DNA of 64,000 nt from Gaiellasilicea sp963761905. GTDB lineage: Bacteria; Actinomycetota; Thermoleophilia; Gaiellales; Gaiellaceae. Numbering within the stretch: position 1 is the stretch's first letter; each line of letters begins with the position of its first letter. Location of the stretch: NCBI GenBank assembly GCA_963761905.1, contig CAVXIQ010000008.1, forward strand, positions 490,275 to 554,274, read 5' to 3'. A model generated the notes under the pieces. That model saw nothing but the letters and a program-made list of their open reading frames with translations, did no database searches and was not told the origin of the DNA. Both the position numbers and the translations under genes were made by a program. Below are positions 41,094-50,192 of this stretch, in pieces.

Positions 41094-41974
41094 CACCGGG
41101 CCGCGAGCAGACGCGGGCGCGTTACCCGGACGAGTCCGGGTACGTCGAGCGCGACGGCGTCCGTGTCTTCTACGAGGTGTACGGGCACGGGCCGCGGACG
41201 GTCCTGCTGCTGCCGACGTGGTCGATCATCCACTCGCGCCAGTGGAAGGGTCAGATCCCGTACCTCGCGCGCCACTTCCGCGTGGTCACGTTCGACGGAC
41301 GCGGGAACGGCCGCTCCGACCGGCCGGCGGAGCCGGCGGCGTACGACGAGCGCGAGTTCGCGGCCGACGCGTCGGCCGTCCTGGACGCGACCGCGACCGA
41401 GCGCGCTGCGATCGTGGGCTACTCGCTGGGCGCACAACGCGGGCTGATCCTCGCCACCGATCATCCCGAGCGCGTCGAGGGCGCGGTCTTCGTCGGGCCG
41501 TCGTATCCGGGCGGAGGCAAGCCGCTCGACGAGCGCGCGCGCTTCACGTGGGAGGACGAGCTCTACACGGACGAGGGCTGGGCGAAATACAACAAGCACT
41601 ACTGGCTGCGCGACTACCGCGGCTTCGTCGAGTTCTTTTTCTCGCGCCTATTCATAGAGCCCCATTCGACGAAGCAGATCGAGGACTGCGTCGGGTGGGC
41701 GCTCGAGACGACCCCGGAGATGCTGGTAGCCGCGCAGTACGGCCGGCTGCTCGCGCCCGAGGAGGCGCGGGAGCTGGCGGAGCGCCTGCACTGCCCGCTG
41801 CTCGTCGTCCACGGGAGGTCGGATCAGATCGCCCACTACACCCGTGGCGAGGCGCTCGCCGAGCACGGCGGCGGCGACTTCGTCCTCGTCGAAGGCGGCG
41901 GACATGCTCCGCACGCACGCGACCCGGTCGCCTTCAACCGTCTCGTCCATGCGTTTCTGGAGCGGCTGCCGTGA
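41078..41974 (+). CDS. Alpha/beta hydrolase
   Basis: A 298-residue hydrolase: GVRVFYEVYGHGPRTVLLLP, FDGRGNGRSDRP (oxyanion-region motif), nucleophile elbow GYSLGA with Ser, catalytic Asp in VHGRSDQIAH, and His in EGGGHAPHARDP. The first third is nearly identical in layout to the next gene (both begin REQTRARYPDE, YVERDGVRVFYEVYG), so the two arose by tandem duplication. The substrate is unknown. ATG 41078; the stop overlaps the next GTG start. Confidence 0.92.
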   Translation: MATELAPGREQTRARYPDESGYVERDGVRVFYEVYGHGPRTVLLLPTWSIIHSRQWKGQIPYLARHFRVVTFDGRGNGRSDRPAEPAAYDEREFAADASAVLDATATERAAIVGYSLGAQRGLILATDHPERVEGAVFVGPSYPGGGKPLDERARFTWEDELYTDEGWAKYNKHYWLRDYRGFVEFFFSRLFIEPHSTKQIEDCVGWALETTPEMLVAAQYGRLLAPEEARELAERLHCPLLVVHGRSDQIAHYTRGEALAEHGGGDFVLVEGGGHAPHARDPVAFNRLVHAFLERLP

Positions 41975-44110
41975 TCGTCGCCGCAACCGAACGCGAGCAG
42001 ACGCGCGCCCGCTACCCGGACGAGGAGGGCTACGTCGAGCGCGACGGCGTGCGCGTCTTCTACGAGGTCTACGGCAACGCGCCGACGACGTTCCTGCTCT
42101 TCCCGACGTCGCCGATCTCGCACTCGCGGCTCTGGAAGGCGCAGGTCCCGTATCTGTCGCGCCACTTCCGCGTCGTCACGTTCGATCCGCGCGGGAACGG
42201 ACGCTCCGACCGGCCGAGCGACGCTGAGGCGTACTCGTACTGGGAGATCATCAAGGACGGCCGCGCGGTTCTCGAGGCGACCGGGACGGAGGCCGCGCTC
42301 CTCGGCGGGCTCTGCGACGGCGGCGGCTACGCGCTCATGCTCGCCGCGACGGATCCGGCAGTCGCGCTCGGCGTCGCCGCGATCTCGCCGTCCGTGCCGC
42401 GGCTGACGCCTGGTCATCCGAACTACCGCCGCTATCCATCCACCGAGCCGCTCGACACCGACGAGGGGTGGGCCAAGTGGAACGTCCACTACTGGCGGCG
42501 CGACTTCCGCGGGTTCCTCGAGTTCTTCTTCTCGCAGCAGCTCCCCGAGCCGCACTCGACGAAGCAGATCGAGGACTGCGTCCGGTGGGGGCTCGACGGA
42601 GGCGTCGAGTCGCTCGTCCTCGCCGACGAGGAGGCCCCGACGCCGTTTGCGAGCGCAGGAGGAGGCGCGCGATCTCGTCGCACGCGTCCGCTGCCCGGTG
42701 CTCGTCGTCCACGGCGAGCTGGACAACTGCCAGACGCGCGAGCGGGCGCGTGCGGTGGCCGAGCTGACCGGCGGGACGCTCGTTGCGCTCGAGGGCGCCG
42801 GGCACCTGCCGCAGGCGCGGCACCCGGTCAAGGTGAACGGCCTGCTGAAGGAGTTCGCCGACGAGGTCGTGCCACCGGCGCCGAAGGTGCGGACGTGGAC
42901 GCGGGCGCTCAGCCGGCGGCGGCGCGCGCTCTACGTCTCCTCGCCGATCGGGCTCGGCCATGCGCGCCGCGACGTCGCGATCGCGAAGGAGCTACGCAAG
43001 CTCCATCCCGACCTCGAGATCGACTGGCTCGCGCAGCATCCGGTGACGGCAGTGCTCGAGGCCGAAGGGGAGCGCATCCATCCTGCGAGCGCGCTGCTCG
43101 CGAACGAGTCGGAGCACATCGAGAGCGAGTCGGCCGAGCACGACCTGCACGCGTTCCAGGCGATCCGGAGGATGGACGAGATCCTCGTCGCCAACTTCAT
43201 GCTCTTCCTCGACGTCGTCCGCGAGGAGCACTACGACCTCTGGATCGGCGACGAGGCCTGGGAGGTCGACTACTTCCTGCACGAGAACCCGGAGCTGAAG
43301 TCGGCGGCGTACGTCTGGCTGACCGACTTCGTCGGCTGGCTGCCGATGGAGGACGGCGGCGAGCACGAGGCGTTCCTCACCACCGACTACAACGCCGAGA
43401 TGATCGAGCACATCGCGCGCTTCCCGCGGATCCGCGACCGCGCGGTCTTCGTCGGCAACCCGGAGGACGTCGTGCCGGACTCGTTCGGCGCCGAGCTGCC
43501 CGGGATCCGCGACTGGACGGAGCAGCACTACGACTTCGCGGGCTACGTGACCGGGTTCGAGCCCGTCGCCGACCGCGAGAAGCTACGCCACGAGCTCGGG
43601 TACCGGCCCGGCGAGCAGGTCTGCATCGTCACGGTGGGCGGCTCGGGCGTCGGCGGCGACCTGCTGCGGCGCGTCGTCGCCGCGTTCCCGGAGGCGAGGG
43701 CGCATGTTCCCGGCCTGCGGATGATCGTCGTCGCCGGCCCGCGGATCGACCCGGCGACGCTGCCCTCGCACGACGGGCTCGAGATCCGCGCGTATGTCCA
43801 CGACCTCTATCTCCATCTGGCGGCGTGCGACCTCGCGGTCGTCCAGGGTGGCCTGACGACGTCGATGGAGCTGACGGCGAACCAGCGGCCGTTCCTCTAC
43901 TTCCCTCTCCGCCACCACTTCGAGCAGAACTTCCACGTGCGTCACCGGCTCGAGCGCTACGGCGCCGGGCGCCGGATGGACTTCGAGACGGACGGCCCGA
44001 GCGAGATCGCGGCCGCGATCGCCGAGGAGATCGGGCGCGAGGTCGACTACCGGCCGGTCGAGTCGGACGGCGCGGCCCGCGCGGCCGCGCTGATCGCGGA
44101 CCTGCTCTAG
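41971..44110 (+). CDS. Alpha/beta hydrolase fused to GT-B (UGT/MGT-like) glycosyltransferase (single frameshift near 42647)
   Basis: GTG 41971 opens an alpha/beta hydrolase domain: GVRVFYEVYGNAPTTFLLFP, FDPRGNGRSDRP, and the elbow GGLCDGGG with Cys in the nucleophile position. Near 42646-42648 a TTT run has one T too many; removing it joins DEEAPTP to LRAQEEARDLVARVRCPVL, VVHGELD (catalytic Asp) and EGAGHLPQ (His). A linker then leads into a full GT-B glycosyltransferase: YVSSPIGLGHARRDVAIAK, IVTVGGSGVGGDLLRRV, and the donor-site VVQGGLTTSMELTANQRPF. Total about 712 residues. The fusion suggests hydrolysis and glycosylation of the same small molecule or a deglycosylation/reglycosylation switch; this is inference. 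No antibiotic-resistance name can be given. Confidence 0.85.
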
Positions 44111-44119
44111 CCGCGCGAC

Positions 44120-44989
44120 TCAGAGCTTCGGCAGGCTCTGGCCGCCGCGAAGCACCGGCTGGAACAGGTCGCCGCGCTCCTCGATTCGGCGCAGCACGGC
44201 GTCCATCGAGAAGAGACCCGGGTCGAGCTTCGGCGTCAGCTCGTCCCACTCGAGCGGGGTCGAGACCGGCGCGCCCGGCTTCGGGCGGACGGAGTAGGCC
44301 GACGCGATCGTCCTGCCGGCGCCGTTCTGGTGGTAGTCGAGGAGGACGCCGTCGCGCTTCTTCTTCAGCCACTCGGTCGTGATCACGCCGGGGTTCTCCT
44401 CCGCCAGCCGCTTCGACACCGCTTCCGCGAAGGCGTGCGTCCGGTCGAAGCCGTAGCGGCGCGCGATCGGGACGAGCACGTGGATCCCGTCGGCGCCGCT
44501 CGTCTTCACGTACGAGCGCAGCTCGAGCCCGTCGAGCGCCTCCTTCACGAGCAGCGCGGCGCGCACGGCCAGCGGAAACTCGCCGTCGGGCGGATCGAGG
44601 TCGAAGAGCACGTAGTCCGGCCGCTTCGGCTTGTCGATCCGCGAGTACCAGGCGTTCATGTCGATGCAGTGCATCTGCACCATCCAGAGCAGCGCCTCGC
44701 GCGAGTTGACGAGCGGGAAGTCGACCTCCCGCGAGCCGCCCTCTCTCGGGTGCGTGGTGAACGTGCGCGTCGGCAGCCAGTCCGGGATCCCCTTCGGCGC
44801 CTGCTTCTGGAAGAACGAGCCGCCGGCGATCCCCTCGCGCCAGCGCTTCATCGTGAAGGGGCGGTCGCGCAGGTGGGGGACGAGCGTCGGTGCGACGGCG
44901 TCGTAGTAGGCGAAGAGGTCACCCTTCGTGATCCCGCTTTCGGGAAAGAGAACGCGGTCTGCGCTGCTCAGCCGAACCTCGCGAGCCAC
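44120..44989 (-). CDS. Stand-alone LigD-type DNA polymerase (AEP/PrimPol fold)
   Basis: A 289-residue protein equal to the polymerase domain of LigD used in bacterial non-homologous end joining. Seen: RVLFPESGITKGDLFAYYDA, RPFTMKRWREGI, YVLFDLDPPDGEF with the catalytic DxD, TSGADGIHVLVPI with the His, and DYHQNGAGRTIASAYSVRPK. GTG 44989 has a strong GGAGGTGA ribosome-binding site. No ligase, nuclease domain or Ku gene is in the window. It is the last of a minus-strand run with the P-loop kinase and peptidase E, overlapping the former by 22 bases. Confidence 0.92.
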   Translation of the reverse strand: MAREVRLSSADRVLFPESGITKGDLFAYYDAVAPTLVPHLRDRPFTMKRWREGIAGGSFFQKQAPKGIPDWLPTRTFTTHPREGGSREVDFPLVNSREALLWMVQMHCIDMNAWYSRIDKPKRPDYVLFDLDPPDGEFPLAVRAALLVKEALDGLELRSYVKTSGADGIHVLVPIARRYGFDRTHAFAEAVSKRLAEENPGVITTEWLKKKRDGVLLDYHQNGAGRTIASAYSVRPKPGAPVSTPLEWDELTPKLDPGLFSMDAVLRRIEERGDLFQPVLRGGQSLPKL

Positions 44990-45483
44990 AGCGTCACCTC
45001 CTTCGGCGTTCGCAGTCGCACGACGTTGTACGGCGCAAGCCTCGCGGGGTAGTCGCGCCGGTGCCGCGGATGGTTGGTGAGCGCGTACCAGATCAGCGAG
45101 TTCCGGCTGAAGAAGACGTTGCGGACGGTCTCGCGATTCCCGTGCCAGAGCTCCTCGCGACGGATGATCCGGCTGAGCGTCCTGCGGACGAGTCGCGGCA
45201 GCCAGACGCGAATCGGGAGGTCGAGCCAGACGACGACGTCCGCGTTGCGGAGCACCAGATCGCCCAGCTTGGCCCAGTAACCCCCTTCGATCACCCACGC
45301 CTCCTTCGCGACGAGCGGCTCGACCTTGGCGCGAAAGTCCTCGGCGCTCAGCTCCGTCCAGTTCGGCCCGTGGTGGATCGCATCGAGCTCGACGAATGGC
45401 ACGTCGAGCCGGCGTGCGAGCTCGCGTCCGAGCGTCGTCTTGCCACAGGAGCTCGCGGTCGCCACGATCGCGACGCGCCTCAC
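44968..45483 (-). CDS. P-loop nucleoside/adenylate-kinase-like protein (topology modulation type)
   Basis: A 171-residue NTPase: RRVAIVATASSCGKTTLGRE with a P-loop whose first Gly is replaced, FVELDAIHHGPNWTELSAED (Walker B-like Asp), WVIEGGYWAKLGD and DVVVWLDLPIRVW. The fold resembles FlaR/topology-modulation proteins and shikimate-kinase-like small kinases; the substrate is unknown. GTG start overlaps the peptidase E stop. Its 3' end overlaps the LigD-polymerase start. Confidence 0.85.
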   Translation of the reverse strand: MRRVAIVATASSCGKTTLGRELARRLDVPFVELDAIHHGPNWTELSAEDFRAKVEPLVAKEAWVIEGGYWAKLGDLVLRNADVVVWLDLPIRVWLPRLVRRTLSRIIRREELWHGNRETVRNVFFSRNSLIWYALTNHPRHRRDYPARLAPYNVVRLRTPKEVTLWLARFG

Positions 45484-46157
45484 AGGAGCCGCGCCTCGAG
45501 CGGCTCCTCGCCTTCGGCCGTGACGCGATAGCCGCGCGCGCCGTCTCGCTGGGTGACGACCTCGCGCAGCTCGGTTCCCTCGAAGTGGAAGGCCGCGTCG
45601 TCGTCGGCGGCGTAGCCCGGCGCCAGCACCCGTTCTTGCACGAGCCGCGTATAGGTCGGCCGCCGCGCCGGCTCACCGTCGTAGTGAGGGCAGAAGCTCC
45701 CCGCGAGCAGGCCGAGCCCGCCGCCGAGCGCGCGCAGGTCCGGCCCGAACGAGTCGGTGACGGAGTCCTCGAACCAGCAGTTCGCGCCCGCGCTCATGCC
45801 GCCGACGACGGCGCCGCGTTCCCAGGCCTCGCGCAGCGCCCGGTCGATCCCGTGCACGCGCCAGATCGCGAGCATGTTCGCGGTGTTGCCGCCGCCGACG
45901 TAGATCACGTCCTGGGTCGGCAAATGCTCCGCCGGTTCCTCGGGCACGCCGAACAGCGTCACGTGACTCGGCTCGCAGCCGCGGGCCGAGAACTCCTCGT
46001 AGAAGCGGACGATCCACTCGGCCTTCTCGCCGCCCGCCGTCGGCAGGTAGCAGACGCGCGGCCTGCTCGATCGGGCGAGACCGAGCAGGAAATCCTCGAT
46101 CCGGGAATCGCGGCTGAACAGGGCGCCGCCGCCCATCGCGAGAACATGGCCGCTCAC
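45480..46157 (-). CDS. Peptidase S51 / dipeptidase E-like (class I amidotransferase fold)
   Basis: A 225-residue protein: HVLAMGGGALFSRDSRIEDF, RVCYLPTAGGEKAEWIVRFY, VIYVGGGNTANMLAIWR, and the nucleophile elbow GGMSAGANCWF with the catalytic Ser. This is the S51 family, which includes aspartyl dipeptidase and cyanophycinase. No cyanophycin genes are nearby. GTG 46157 is taken as start because the conserved strand begins just after it; the open frame extends 9 codons further up, over the ppdK start region. Divergent from ppdK. Confidence 0.88.
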   Translation of the reverse strand: MSGHVLAMGGGALFSRDSRIEDFLLGLARSSRPRVCYLPTAGGEKAEWIVRFYEEFSARGCEPSHVTLFGVPEEPAEHLPTQDVIYVGGGNTANMLAIWRVHGIDRALREAWERGAVVGGMSAGANCWFEDSVTDSFGPDLRALGGGLGLLAGSFCPHYDGEPARRPTYTRLVQERVLAPGYAADDDAAFHFEGTELREVVTQRDGARGYRVTAEGEEPLEARLL

Positions 46158-46182
46158 GCGGCGAGTGTAGATTCCCCGCGGC

Positions 46183-48777
46183 ATGCGCTACGTCTACGCC
46201 TTCGACGAGGAGACGACCGGTGGCCGGGAGCTCCTCGGCGGCAAGGGGATCGGGCTCGCGGAGATGACGGCGCTGGGCGTCCCCGTTCCCGCGGGCTTCA
46301 CGATCACGACCGACGCCTGCCGTGCGTACATGGCTGCCGGGAACACGCTTCCCGACGGACTCGACGCCGAGGTAGCGGAGCACATCGCCGCGCTCGAGGG
46401 CAAGGCGGGCAAGCGCTTCGGGGATTCCGACGATCCGCTGCTCGTGTCCGTCCGCTCCGGCGCGGCGGTCTCGATGCCCGGGATGATGGACACGATCCTC
46501 AACCTCGGCCTCAACGACGATGCGGTTGCCGGGCTCGCGAAGACGACAGGCAACGCCCGCTTCGCGTACGACTCCTACCGCCGGCTGATCCAGATGTACG
46601 GCGAGGTCGTGGAGGGGGTCGAGGGCTACCGCTTCGAGCAGGCGCTCACCGACCTGAAGTCGGCGCGTGGCGTCAAGCAGGACACCGACCTCGCCGAGTC
46701 CGATCTCGCCGAGCTGATCGAGACCTTCAAGCGGATCTACCAGGAGGAGACCGGCGGGCCGTTCCCGCAGGACGCGCGCGCCCAGCTCGAGCGGGCAGTG
46801 CGCGCCGTCTTCGACTCCTGGAACTCGCCGCGCGCGCAGGTCTACCGGCGCACCTACGAGATCCCGGACGACATCGGCACCGCGGTCAACGTCGTCCAGA
46901 TGGTCTTCGGGAACAAGGGCGACACCTCCGGCACGGGCGTCTGCTTCACGCGCGACCCCTCGACCGGCGAGAGCCGGCTCTACGGCGAGTTCCTCCAGAA
47001 CGCGCAGGGCGAGGACGTGGTCGCCGGGATCCGGACGCCCGAGCCGATCGAGCGGATGGGCGAGCTCCTGCCCGAGGCGTACGAGCAGCTCCTGGCGACG
47101 ATCGCGCGGCTCGAGGAGCACTACCGCGACATGCAGGACATCGAGTTCACCGTCGAGGAATCGACGCTCTACCTCCTTCAGACGCGTTCGGCGAAGCGGA
47201 CCGCCGCGGCCGCGCTGCGGGCGGCGGTCGAGATGGTCGAGGAGGGCCTGATCTCGAAGGAGGAGGCGGTGGCCCGGATCGACCCGGCGCAGCTCGACCA
47301 GCTCCTTCACCCGATGATCGACCCGAGCGCCGAGGTGACGGTCGTCGCGAAGGGCCTGAACGCCTCGCCCGGCGCGGCATCCGGGACGATCGTGTTCGAC
47401 GCCGACACCGCCGAGGAGCGCGGCAAGGCGGGGGAGAGCGTCATTCTCGTCCGCTGGGAGACGACGCCCGACGACTTCCACGGGATGGTGCAGGCGGCGG
47501 GGATCCTGACCGCCCACGGCGGGCTCACCTCGCACGCGGCGGTCGTCGCCCGCGGGATGGGAACGCCGTGCGTGACCGGCTGTGAGGCCCTGCACGTCGA
47601 CGTCGGCGCGAAGACGGCGCGGCTACCGGGCCACGAGCTCGGCGAGGGCGACACGATCACGATCAACGGCGGCACCGGCGAGGTGATCGTCGGCTCGGTC
47701 CCGCTCGTGCCGCCACAGCTCAACGACGACTTCACCGCGATCCTCGAGTGGGCCGACGGATTCCGGCGCTTGCGCGTGCGCACGAACGCCGACACGCCCG
47801 AGGACTCGGCCAAGGCCCGCGAGTTCGGGGCGGAGGGGATCGGCCTCTGCCGGACCGAGCACATGTTCGCGGAGGCGGAGCGGCTCGGGCTCGTGCGCGA
47901 GATGATCCTCGCCGCCGACGAGGAGGGCCGCCGGGCCGCGCTCGACCGGCTCCTGCCGATCCAGCAGGGCGACTTCGAAGGGATCTTCGAGGCGATGGCG
48001 GGCCTCCCAGTGACGATCCGCCTCCTCGACTGGCCGCTCCACGAGTTCCTGCCGGCGCTCGAGGACGCGACCGACGAGCGACTGCGCGAGCGGATCCGCT
48101 CGCTCCAGGAGGCGAACCCGATGCTCGGCTGGCGCGCCTGCCGGCTCGGGCTCTCGTTCCCGGAGATCTACGAGATGCAGGTGCGGGCGATCGTGCGGGC
48201 GGCGATCGCGGTGCGCGAGCGAACCGGCGCCGCGCCGCTCGTCGAGATCATGCACCCGCTCGTCGGCTTCGGCGAGGAGCTGAGACGCCTGCGCGAGCTA
48301 ACGGTTCGCGTTGCGGCGGAGGAGGGCCAGCTCGAATATCTCGTCGGGACGATGATCGAGCTGCCGCGCGCCTGCATCCGCGCCGACGAGATCGCCGAGC
48401 ACGCGGACTTCTTCTCCTTCGGGACGAACGATCTGACCCAGACCGCGCTCGGGATCTCGCGCGACGACGGCGGCCGTTTCCTCTCCCAGTACCTCGAGTC
48501 GGGCGTGCTCGAGCGGGATCCTTTCGAGACGATCGACCAGGCGGGCGTCGGCGACCTGATGCGGATCGCGGTCGAGCGGGGGAGAGGCGAGCGCGACGAT
48601 CTCAAGCTCGGGATCTGCGGCGAGCACGGCGGCGAGCCGAAATCGGTCGCGTTCTGTCACGAGCTCGGCCTCGACTACGTCTCGTGCTCCCCGTACCGCG
48701 TGCCGCTCGCGCGGCTCGCAGCCGCCCAGGCCGCGCTCTCCGAGCAGGGCGTTGACGCCGTCGCGATCGGCGGCTGA
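46183..48777 (+). CDS. ppdK: Pyruvate, phosphate dikinase
   Basis: Interconverts pyruvate, ATP and phosphate with PEP, AMP and pyrophosphate. The 864-residue chain has the N-terminal ATP-grasp domain (YVYAFDEETTGGRELLGGKG, SVRSGAAVSMPGMMDTILNL), the central phosphohistidine domain with GGLTSHAAVVARGMGTPCV carrying the catalytic His and the regulatory Thr two residues before it, and the C-terminal PEP-binding barrel (GIGLCRTEHMF, EIMHPLVGF, GTNDLTQTALG, GICGEHGGEP with catalytic Cys). The regulator PpsR is encoded at 37985. ATG start; the divergent peptidase E start codon is 25 bases away. Confidence 0.97.
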   Translation: MRYVYAFDEETTGGRELLGGKGIGLAEMTALGVPVPAGFTITTDACRAYMAAGNTLPDGLDAEVAEHIAALEGKAGKRFGDSDDPLLVSVRSGAAVSMPGMMDTILNLGLNDDAVAGLAKTTGNARFAYDSYRRLIQMYGEVVEGVEGYRFEQALTDLKSARGVKQDTDLAESDLAELIETFKRIYQEETGGPFPQDARAQLERAVRAVFDSWNSPRAQVYRRTYEIPDDIGTAVNVVQMVFGNKGDTSGTGVCFTRDPSTGESRLYGEFLQNAQGEDVVAGIRTPEPIERMGELLPEAYEQLLATIARLEEHYRDMQDIEFTVEESTLYLLQTRSAKRTAAAALRAAVEMVEEGLISKEEAVARIDPAQLDQLLHPMIDPSAEVTVVAKGLNASPGAASGTIVFDADTAEERGKAGESVILVRWETTPDDFHGMVQAAGILTAHGGLTSHAAVVARGMGTPCVTGCEALHVDVGAKTARLPGHELGEGDTITINGGTGEVIVGSVPLVPPQLNDDFTAILEWADGFRRLRVRTNADTPEDSAKAREFGAEGIGLCRTEHMFAEAERLGLVREMILAADEEGRRAALDRLLPIQQGDFEGIFEAMAGLPVTIRLLDWPLHEFLPALEDATDERLRERIRSLQEANPMLGWRACRLGLSFPEIYEMQVRAIVRAAIAVRERTGAAPLVEIMHPLVGFGEELRRLRELTVRVAAEEGQLEYLVGTMIELPRACIRADEIAEHADFFSFGTNDLTQTALGISRDDGGRFLSQYLESGVLERDPFETIDQAGVGDLMRIAVERGRGERDDLKLGICGEHGGEPKSVAFCHELGLDYVSCSPYRVPLARLAAAQAALSEQGVDAVAIGG

Positions 48778-48786
48778 CGCTTCCGG

Positions 48787-49647
48787 CTACGCGTAGCCGC
48801 GCACCGTCCAGTAGGCCACGAGCACGCTCGCGACCCCAACCGCGACGAACCCGAGGGCGCCGACGAGGCCGACGCGGCCGTAGGCCCCGTGGCCCTTGCC
48901 GAAACGGGAGAGCACGAGCCCGCAGAGGGCTCCGCCGACGAAGCCGCCGACGTGGCCGCCGATCGAGATGTTCGGGACGATGAACGAGATCGCCAGGTTG
49001 ATCAGGACGATCCCGAGCGCCTGCCCTCCGAGCACGTTGTAGCCCTGCCGCTCGAAGACGACCGCGGCGCCGAGGATCCCGAAGAGCGCGCCCGAGGCGC
49101 CGACTGTGATCGCCTCCGGCTCGAGCAGCAGTGCTCCAGCCGCCCCGGCGAGCGCGGAGACCAGATACAGCGCGACGAAGCGCGCATGGCCGATCGCAGC
49201 CTCCATCGGACCGCCGATCCACCAGAGGAAGAGCATGTTGAAGGCAAGGTGGATCAGGCTCGCGTGCAGGAAGGCGCTCGTGAGGAGGCGCCACCAGTCG
49301 CCGTTCGCGACGAGCGGCCCGAACAGCGCCCAGTCGGCGAAGAGATTGCCGTCGTTCCTGGTGAGCGAGGCGCCCTGCGCCAGGTTGATCAGGAAGACGG
49401 CGACGTTCGCGCCGATCAGCACCTTCGTCACGATCAGCGCGTCGGTCAGCGCGAAGCGCGTCGCGCGCGCCTGTCGCTTGAGCGCCGGAGCCGACATGGC
49501 CGGCTGCTTCCCTCCGGCGTGCTCGGGACAGCGGATCCCGACCGGGGCGAAGCGCATGCAGTCGGGGCAGATCCCGCGCCCGCACTCGGAGCACGAGACG
49601 CCGGTTTCTCGGTTCGGGTGGCGGTAGCAGGTCATCGTCTCGGCCAT
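48787..49647 (-). CDS. Rhomboid family intramembrane serine protease with N-terminal zinc-binding B-box
   Basis: A 286-residue protein. The N-terminal 45 residues carry Cys/His pairs of a B-box type zinc finger (CYRHPNRETGVSCSECGRGI, CPDCMRFAPVGIRCPEH). After a linker, six or more transmembrane helices follow with rhomboid features: WWRLLTSAFLHASLIHLAFN, catalytic Ser in GASGALFGILG and catalytic His in IGGHVGGFVGG. The B-box/rhomboid arrangement is common in Actinobacteria. The protease cleaves membrane substrates; the target is unknown. ATG 49647, divergent from the GAF gene. Confidence 0.93.
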   Translation of the reverse strand: MAETMTCYRHPNRETGVSCSECGRGICPDCMRFAPVGIRCPEHAGGKQPAMSAPALKRQARATRFALTDALIVTKVLIGANVAVFLINLAQGASLTRNDGNLFADWALFGPLVANGDWWRLLTSAFLHASLIHLAFNMLFLWWIGGPMEAAIGHARFVALYLVSALAGAAGALLLEPEAITVGASGALFGILGAAVVFERQGYNVLGGQALGIVLINLAISFIVPNISIGGHVGGFVGGALCGLVLSRFGKGHGAYGRVGLVGALGFVAVGVASVLVAYWTVRGYA

Positions 49648-49665
49648 CGCGTCTAGCCTAGCCAG

Positions 49666-50184
49666 ATGACCGATCGGCAAGACTCCAGACAGAGCGACAA
49701 CGAGCTGCTGCAGCGCCTCGAGGCGATCTACGCGAGCGCCGGCATGCTCACGCCGAGAGATCGGGCGGCGCTCGCCGTCGCAGCCGAGCTCGGCTCGCTG
49801 AGCGCGGATTCCGCGTTCGTCGCAACGCTCTCCGACGATGGAGCGAGGATCGAGGTCGCGCGCGTGACGCCGGGCTCGGAGGCGCCGGTGCGGCTCGCGT
49901 TCCCGGCCAACGCGCCGTACCCGCTCGCCGAGGTGCTGCGCCGTCAGACCGCGCTCTTCATCGAGAGCAACGAGCAGCTCGCCTGCGACCACCCCGGACT
50001 CGTCCGCGTCGAGGCGGCCGATCACGCCTGCGCCACCGTTCCCCTGCGCGGTCCCGGCGGACGCCTGCTCGGGGCGATGAACCTCGGCTTCGAGACGCCC
50101 CATGCGTTCGGCGACTCCGAGCGGGCGGCGATCGCTGCGCTCGCCGAGAAGTGCGCCGCGGCGCTCCAGGACGCGGAGTCCTAG
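49666..50184 (+). CDS. GAF domain protein
   Basis: A 172-residue protein whose bulk is one GAF domain: a helical N-terminus LLQRLEAIYASAGMLTPRDR, then SADSAFVATLSDDGARIEVARV, AADHACATVPLRGPGGRLLG and MNLGFETPHAFGDSERAAI. No output domain is attached, so it is a small sensor or binding protein. ATG start. Its stop lies 8 bases before the photolyase TTG start, so the two may be co-transcribed; a light or redox link is speculative. Confidence 0.85.
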   Translation: MTDRQDSRQSDNELLQRLEAIYASAGMLTPRDRAALAVAAELGSLSADSAFVATLSDDGARIEVARVTPGSEAPVRLAFPANAPYPLAEVLRRQTALFIESNEQLACDHPGLVRVEAADHACATVPLRGPGGRLLGAMNLGFETPHAFGDSERAAIAALAEKCAAALQDAES

Positions 50185-50192
50185 CGGAACCG

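Noticed and set aside
40861..44382. A very long plus-strand open frame (over 1100 codons) across both hydrolases and the LigD region
   Set aside because: It includes the true reading frame of the second hydrolase only between 41971 and about 42645; the rest is Arg/Pro/Ala-rich shadow of genes in other frames, typical of high GC.
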